From: QNZT01 sp964573205
GTDB lineage: Bacteria; Campylobacterota; Campylobacteria; Campylobacterales; QNZT01
Direction of reading: 5' to 3'
NCBI GenBank assembly: GCA_964573205.1
Contig: CAZNIT010000048.1
Location: 1-35,036 of the forward strand
DNA length: 35,036 bases
In this document: positions 31,969 to 35,036 of the stretch, one piece after another
Layout of the letters: each line of letters opens with the position of its first letter
Position numbering within the stretch: the first letter of the stretch is position 1
Notes under the pieces: model-generated
What the model was told of the DNA's origin: nothing
Databases searched by the model: none
Seen by the model: the letters and a program-made list of their open reading frames with translations, nothing else
Position numbers and translations under genes: made by a program

Positions 31969-33555
31969 TTGAAAAAAAGTGTCCTTGCCACCATACAAAA
32001 ACATCTCGAGGGCGATTTCGCTCTTGAGAAGCCAAAAGATCTCTCTTTTGGTCATTACGCCACACCGGCGGCTTTTTCTTTAGCGAAAATTCATAAAAAA
32101 TCACCGATAATCATAGCTCAAGAGCTCGCCGAAAAATTCGAACAAGAGGATATTTTCAACAAAGTCGAAGCACTCAAAGGTTACCTCAACTTCAAACTTA
32201 GCGACTCTTTTTTGGATCAAAAAGCAACCGAAGCCATACTAAATGAAAACGAGTTTGCAACAGATAAAAAAAACCGAAGCATTCTTTTGGAATTTGTCAG
32301 TGCAAATCCTACGGGACCTTTGCATATAGGACATGCAAGGGGTGCGGTTTTCGGAGATACTCTATATAAGATCGGCAAACATTTAGGTTACGATATAACA
32401 GCGGAATACTATGTAAACGATGCCGGAAATCAAATTGAACTTTTAGGACTCTCGATATATCTTGCGGGAAGAGACAAATTTACCGCAAATGATGTAAAGT
32501 GGCCCGATGAATACTACAGAGGCGAATACATTTACGATCTCGCTTGTGAAGCTAAAGAGGAGTTCGGTTCTGAAATTTTTACAAACGAAGCAAATATCGA
32601 AAAATTAAGCGACTGGGGCAAAGAGAAGATGCTTGAGCTCATCCGCCGAAATCTTTCGGATGCAAATATCGTTTTCGATACTTTCGTCAGCGAAAAAGAG
32701 CTCTTTCAAAAATGGAATCCGACTCTTAAAAAACTAAAACTCCATAACGGCGTTTACGAAAAAGACGGAAAAATATGGCTCAAATCGAGCGAAAAAGGAG
32801 ATGAAAAAGATCGCGTCATAGTCAGAGAGGACGGCAGACCGACATACCTTGCGGGTGATATCATATATCATGACCAAAAGTTTACAAGAAGTTACGACCG
32901 TTATATCAATATCTGGGGCGCCGATCACCACGGATATATCGCCCGTGTCAAAGCGGCTATCGATTTTCTGGGATACGATTCGAATAAACTTGAAGTCATA
33001 CTATCGCAAATGGTCGCCCTACTAAAAGGCGGTGAACCGTATAAAATGAGTAAACGAGCCGGAAACTTCATCCTTATGAGTGATGTCATCGAAGAGGTCG
33101 GAGCCGAGGCGCTTCGTTTTATCTTTTTGACTAAAAAAAGCGACACTCACTTGGAGTTCGATATCGATCAACTCAAAGTCCAGGATAGTTCAAATCCGAT
33201 CTACTACATACAGTACGCACATGCGAGAATCAATCAAGTATTTGAAAAGGCAAAAAAAGACCCTCATCAGGTAGTACAAACAAAACTTGAAACACTCGAC
33301 GAAGATGCACAAAATCTACTCTTTAGCGCTCTGCTTTTACCTGAGGTTCTAAATGACGCATTCGAATCAAGACAGCTTCAAAAACTAACCGATTACCTAA
33401 AATCTCTAGCGGCTCTTTATCATCAGTTTTACAACAAACACAAAATCGTCGGTACGAAAAACGAAGATAAACTTTTAAAACTCTCGGCAATGGTTGCGGT
33501 AACAATCAGAGTCGGATTGAAGCTTATGGGTATTGAAGCGAAACAGAAGATGTAA
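31969..33555 (+). CDS. argS: Arginine--tRNA ligase
   Basis: ArgS is the class I synthetase that charges tRNA-Arg. The 528-residue protein shows the tRNA-binding N-terminal Add1 domain, the HIGH motif in GPLHIGHARGAVFGD near residue 119, WGADHHGYIARVKAA near 316, the KMSKR motif in YKMSKRAGNF near 360, and the helical anticodon domain to the end. It uses TTG 31969, with AAGGA 9 bases upstream; no closer ATG gives a full N-domain. It probably shares the tatA promoter and ends at a small hairpin. Confidence 0.96.
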   Translation: MKKSVLATIQKHLEGDFALEKPKDLSFGHYATPAAFSLAKIHKKSPIIIAQELAEKFEQEDIFNKVEALKGYLNFKLSDSFLDQKATEAILNENEFATDKKNRSILLEFVSANPTGPLHIGHARGAVFGDTLYKIGKHLGYDITAEYYVNDAGNQIELLGLSIYLAGRDKFTANDVKWPDEYYRGEYIYDLACEAKEEFGSEIFTNEANIEKLSDWGKEKMLELIRRNLSDANIVFDTFVSEKELFQKWNPTLKKLKLHNGVYEKDGKIWLKSSEKGDEKDRVIVREDGRPTYLAGDIIYHDQKFTRSYDRYINIWGADHHGYIARVKAAIDFLGYDSNKLEVILSQMVALLKGGEPYKMSKRAGNFILMSDVIEEVGAEALRFIFLTKKSDTHLEFDIDQLKVQDSSNPIYYIQYAHARINQVFEKAKKDPHQVVQTKLETLDEDAQNLLFSALLLPEVLNDAFESRQLQKLTDYLKSLAALYHQFYNKHKIVGTKNEDKLLKLSAMVAVTIRVGLKLMGIEAKQKM

Positions 33556-33556
33556 T

Positions 33557-33581
33557 ATCATGCAAATATTTTACGCATGAT
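33557..33581. terminator. Small inverted repeat between convergent argS and nspC
   Basis: ATCATGC (33557-33563) pairs with GCATGAT (33575-33581) across an 11-base AT-rich loop, immediately after argS and overlapping the nspC stop. The stem is only 7 bp and not GC-rich, so terminator function is tentative. It is placed as expected for a shared bidirectional terminator. Confidence 0.35.
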
Positions 33582-34699
33582 CAATTTCTTCTCTCATACT
33601 CCTCATATCCGAATGTTCTAACAAGCTCCACTCTCCCGTCTTTTCTCATAACGGCGAGATCCGGGAGTTTGATACCGTTAAAAGTGGTATTTTTTACTAT
33701 AGTGTAGTGAATTTGATCTTCGAAAATAATCTTGTCACCGACTTTTAGGGGATTGTCAAACGAATAGTCCCCCATAATATCTCCGGCTAAACAGGTATTT
33801 GCGGCAAGTCTATAACTATATTTTTTCTGCGTCTTGTTACCGCCGAATCTCACTCTCGGACGATAAGGCATGATGATAGTATCGGGCATATGAGCTTCGG
33901 CGGATGTATCCAAAATGGCGATATCGATCTCATTATGGACGATATCCAAAACGGTTGCGACCAATACGCCGCTCTGCCATCCCACCGCTTCACCTGGCTC
34001 AAGATAGACTTCGACATCATATTCGGTTCTAAAATCACAAATCAACCTTATCAACTTATCTATGTCATACCCCTCTTTGGTTATATGATGCCCTCCTCCG
34101 AAATTAACCCACTTCATCAGCGGAATATATTCACCGAATCTCTTTTTAAAGCCTTTTAACACCATCTCCAATTCATCGGCACCCTGTTCACAAAGTGCAT
34201 GAAAATGAAGACCCTGTATTCCTTCCAACAGATCGCCTTTGAACTCTTTTTCGGTAATACCGAGACGACTATATAAAGAGCACGGATTGTAGATCTGTGC
34301 GGGCGAAGCCGAAACTTCCGGATTTATCCTAAGTCCGCAAGAAGTTTTTAAATAAGCTCTTTTTTTATATTTTTGCCATTGACGAAAAGAGTTGAATACT
34401 ATATGATCGCTCAGTTTTATTATCTCATCTATTTCGCTATCTTTAAATGCGGGAGAGTAAGTGTGAATCTCTTTGGAAACTTTCTCTTTGGCGTATTTGG
34501 CCTCGAAAAGCCCGCTGGCGCAACATCCGTCAAGATAGTGCGATACCATATCCATCGCACCGCTAAACGCAAAACCTTTTAACGCTAAAAGTATCTTAGC
34601 GCCGCTTTTGTTTTTTACCTCACTTAAGAGTTTGAGATTTTTCTCCAGCTTCTCCTCTTCCAAAATATATAAAGGAGTTTGAAGATTTTCAATATCCAT
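33581..34699 (-). CDS. nspC: Carboxynorspermidine/carboxyspermidine decarboxylase
   Basis: NspC is the PLP-dependent decarboxylase of the alternative polyamine route: it turns carboxy(nor)spermidine into (nor)spermidine. The 372-residue protein belongs to the fold III alanine-racemase-like decarboxylases. The PLP lysine is in LLALKGFA near residue 39, with SCGLRINPEVS, GLHFHALCEQ, VNFGGGHHI, LEPGEAVGW and TCLAGDIMGDY further on. I start at the ATG at 34699-34697, giving MDIENLQTPLYILEE as in the family; an open frame reaches further upstream but into the neighbouring gene. It overlaps the kinase-like gene by 11 bases. The carboxyspermidine dehydrogenase partner is not in the window. Confidence 0.93.
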   Translation of the reverse strand: MDIENLQTPLYILEEEKLEKNLKLLSEVKNKSGAKILLALKGFAFSGAMDMVSHYLDGCCASGLFEAKYAKEKVSKEIHTYSPAFKDSEIDEIIKLSDHIVFNSFRQWQKYKKRAYLKTSCGLRINPEVSASPAQIYNPCSLYSRLGITEKEFKGDLLEGIQGLHFHALCEQGADELEMVLKGFKKRFGEYIPLMKWVNFGGGHHITKEGYDIDKLIRLICDFRTEYDVEVYLEPGEAVGWQSGVLVATVLDIVHNEIDIAILDTSAEAHMPDTIIMPYRPRVRFGGNKTQKKYSYRLAANTCLAGDIMGDYSFDNPLKVGDKIIFEDQIHYTIVKNTTFNGIKLPDLAVMRKDGRVELVRTFGYEEYERRN

Positions 34700-35036
34700 A
34701 TTTTTGAAGCGTCCGCTCGATATATGGCAAATAACCGTCACCAAAAGCTCTAAGATGAACAAGATACGGATAGAGATTGTAAATATCCGCCCTCACCTCG
34801 ACAAAATCTTCCTCTATCGGATAAAGTTTTCGGTAGTGTTGGAAAAAGGCATCTCCAAATGTACTGAACATCAGTATGAAAGCCAAATCCACCTCATGAT
34901 GACCATAGTATATGGCGGGATCTATAAAAGCTGCCACTTCGCCTCTGTGTATGAGAACATTTCCGCTCCAAACATCTCCGTGAAGCAATGACGACTGTTC
35001 AGGCTCTATCAGAAATTTATGCAAATCTTCACATAA
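34689..35036 (-). CDS. Fructosamine/ketosamine-3-kinase family protein, 5' end cut by window edge
   Basis: About 115 C-terminal codons are visible; the frame is open to the right edge (…LCEDLHKFLIEPEQ), so the start lies outside. The kinase catalytic motifs are LLHGDVWSGNVL (Asp and Asn of the HGDxxxxN loop) and FIDPAIYYGHHEVDLAF, where IDPAxYYGHxExDLA is characteristic of fructosamine kinases rather than aminoglycoside phosphotransferases. Bacterial members phosphorylate protein-bound or low-molecular-weight ketosamines, starting their removal. It overlaps nspC by 11 bases on the same strand, so both are likely in one transcript. Confidence 0.85.
   Translation of the reverse strand, partial: LCEDLHKFLIEPEQSSLLHGDVWSGNVLIHRGEVAAFIDPAIYYGHHEVDLAFILMFSTFGDAFFQHYRKLYPIEEDFVEVRADIYNLYPYLVHLRAFGDGYLPYIERTLQKYGY

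Noticed and set aside
34700..34762. Longer N-terminus for nspC
   Set aside because: It would overlap the kinase-like gene by over 70 bases and the extra residues are that gene's complementary frame usage; the family starts at MDIENLQTPLYILEE.
1..35036. CRISPR arrays, insertion sequences, prophage, tRNA or rRNA genes
   Set aside because: No regularly spaced repeats, transposase or integrase genes, or tRNA-like cloverleaf and CCA ends were seen on reading both strands.

Overview
The window looks like a chromosomal segment of a free-living member of the Campylobacterota (Epsilonproteobacteria). The evidence is the gene content and order: murD and mraY diverging from gpmI-fabG-acpP-fabF-accA; petABC beside mnmG; and rpsB-tsf-ABC ATPase-fliR-acidic protein-gmk-tatA-argS. 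From memory, these blocks match Campylobacter and Helicobacter neighbourhoods. Base composition is AT-rich, and several promoters are extended -10 boxes with no clear -35. The diheme bc1 cytochrome c and the NspC norspermidine/spermidine route also fit this phylum. Genus cannot be fixed from the sequence alone.

Layout. Positions 1-7.1 kb hold cell-wall genes (murD partial, mraY) on the minus strand and glycolysis plus fatty-acid synthesis genes (gpmI, fabG, acpP, fabF, accA) on the plus strand. Next come a small secreted orphan protein and the cytochrome bc1 operon petABC on the minus strand. mnmG follows, also on the minus strand. The plus-strand overlapping set ribE-pgeF-flhX shares a tight divergent promoter region with mnmG. 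From 14.1 to 24.5 kb lies the most unusual region: a c-di-GMP phosphodiesterase-type EAL protein diverging from a six-gene, tightly packed operon for a synthase-dependent exopolysaccharide. A HupE/UreJ-like membrane protein converges on the end of that operon. From 25.7 kb onward the window returns to housekeeping genes: rpsB, tsf, an ABC ATPase, fliR, a nucT-like nuclease, an acidic protein with a receiver-like domain, gmk, tatA, argS and nspC. A fructosamine-kinase-like gene is cut by the right edge.

How the exopolysaccharide genes fit together. In order they encode: (1) a periplasmic TPR superhelix ending in an outer-membrane beta-barrel; (2) a soluble protein resembling BcsE in layout, with a degenerate N-domain, a receiver-like domain lacking the phospho-Asp, and a degenerate GGDEF domain that keeps an RxxD I-site; (3) a PgaC-like family-2 glycosyltransferase; (4) a 69-residue single-pass membrane protein where PgaD would be; (5) a membrane-anchored deacetylase whose Rossmann-like/NodB/beta-sandwich order recalls PelA without its hydrolase; and (6) a secreted GH8 hydrolase with chitosanase/lichenase-type rather than BcsZ-type active-site residues. 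Together they suggest a c-di-GMP-controlled, partly deacetylated amino-sugar polymer made by a machine that mixes Pga, Pel and Bcs parts. The individual family calls are well supported; the polymer identity and the mechanism are inference.

No rRNA, tRNA, CRISPR array, insertion sequence or prophage was seen. No gene-free stretch exceeds 300 bases; the longest are about 190 (before rpsB) and 173 (before the exopolysaccharide operon).
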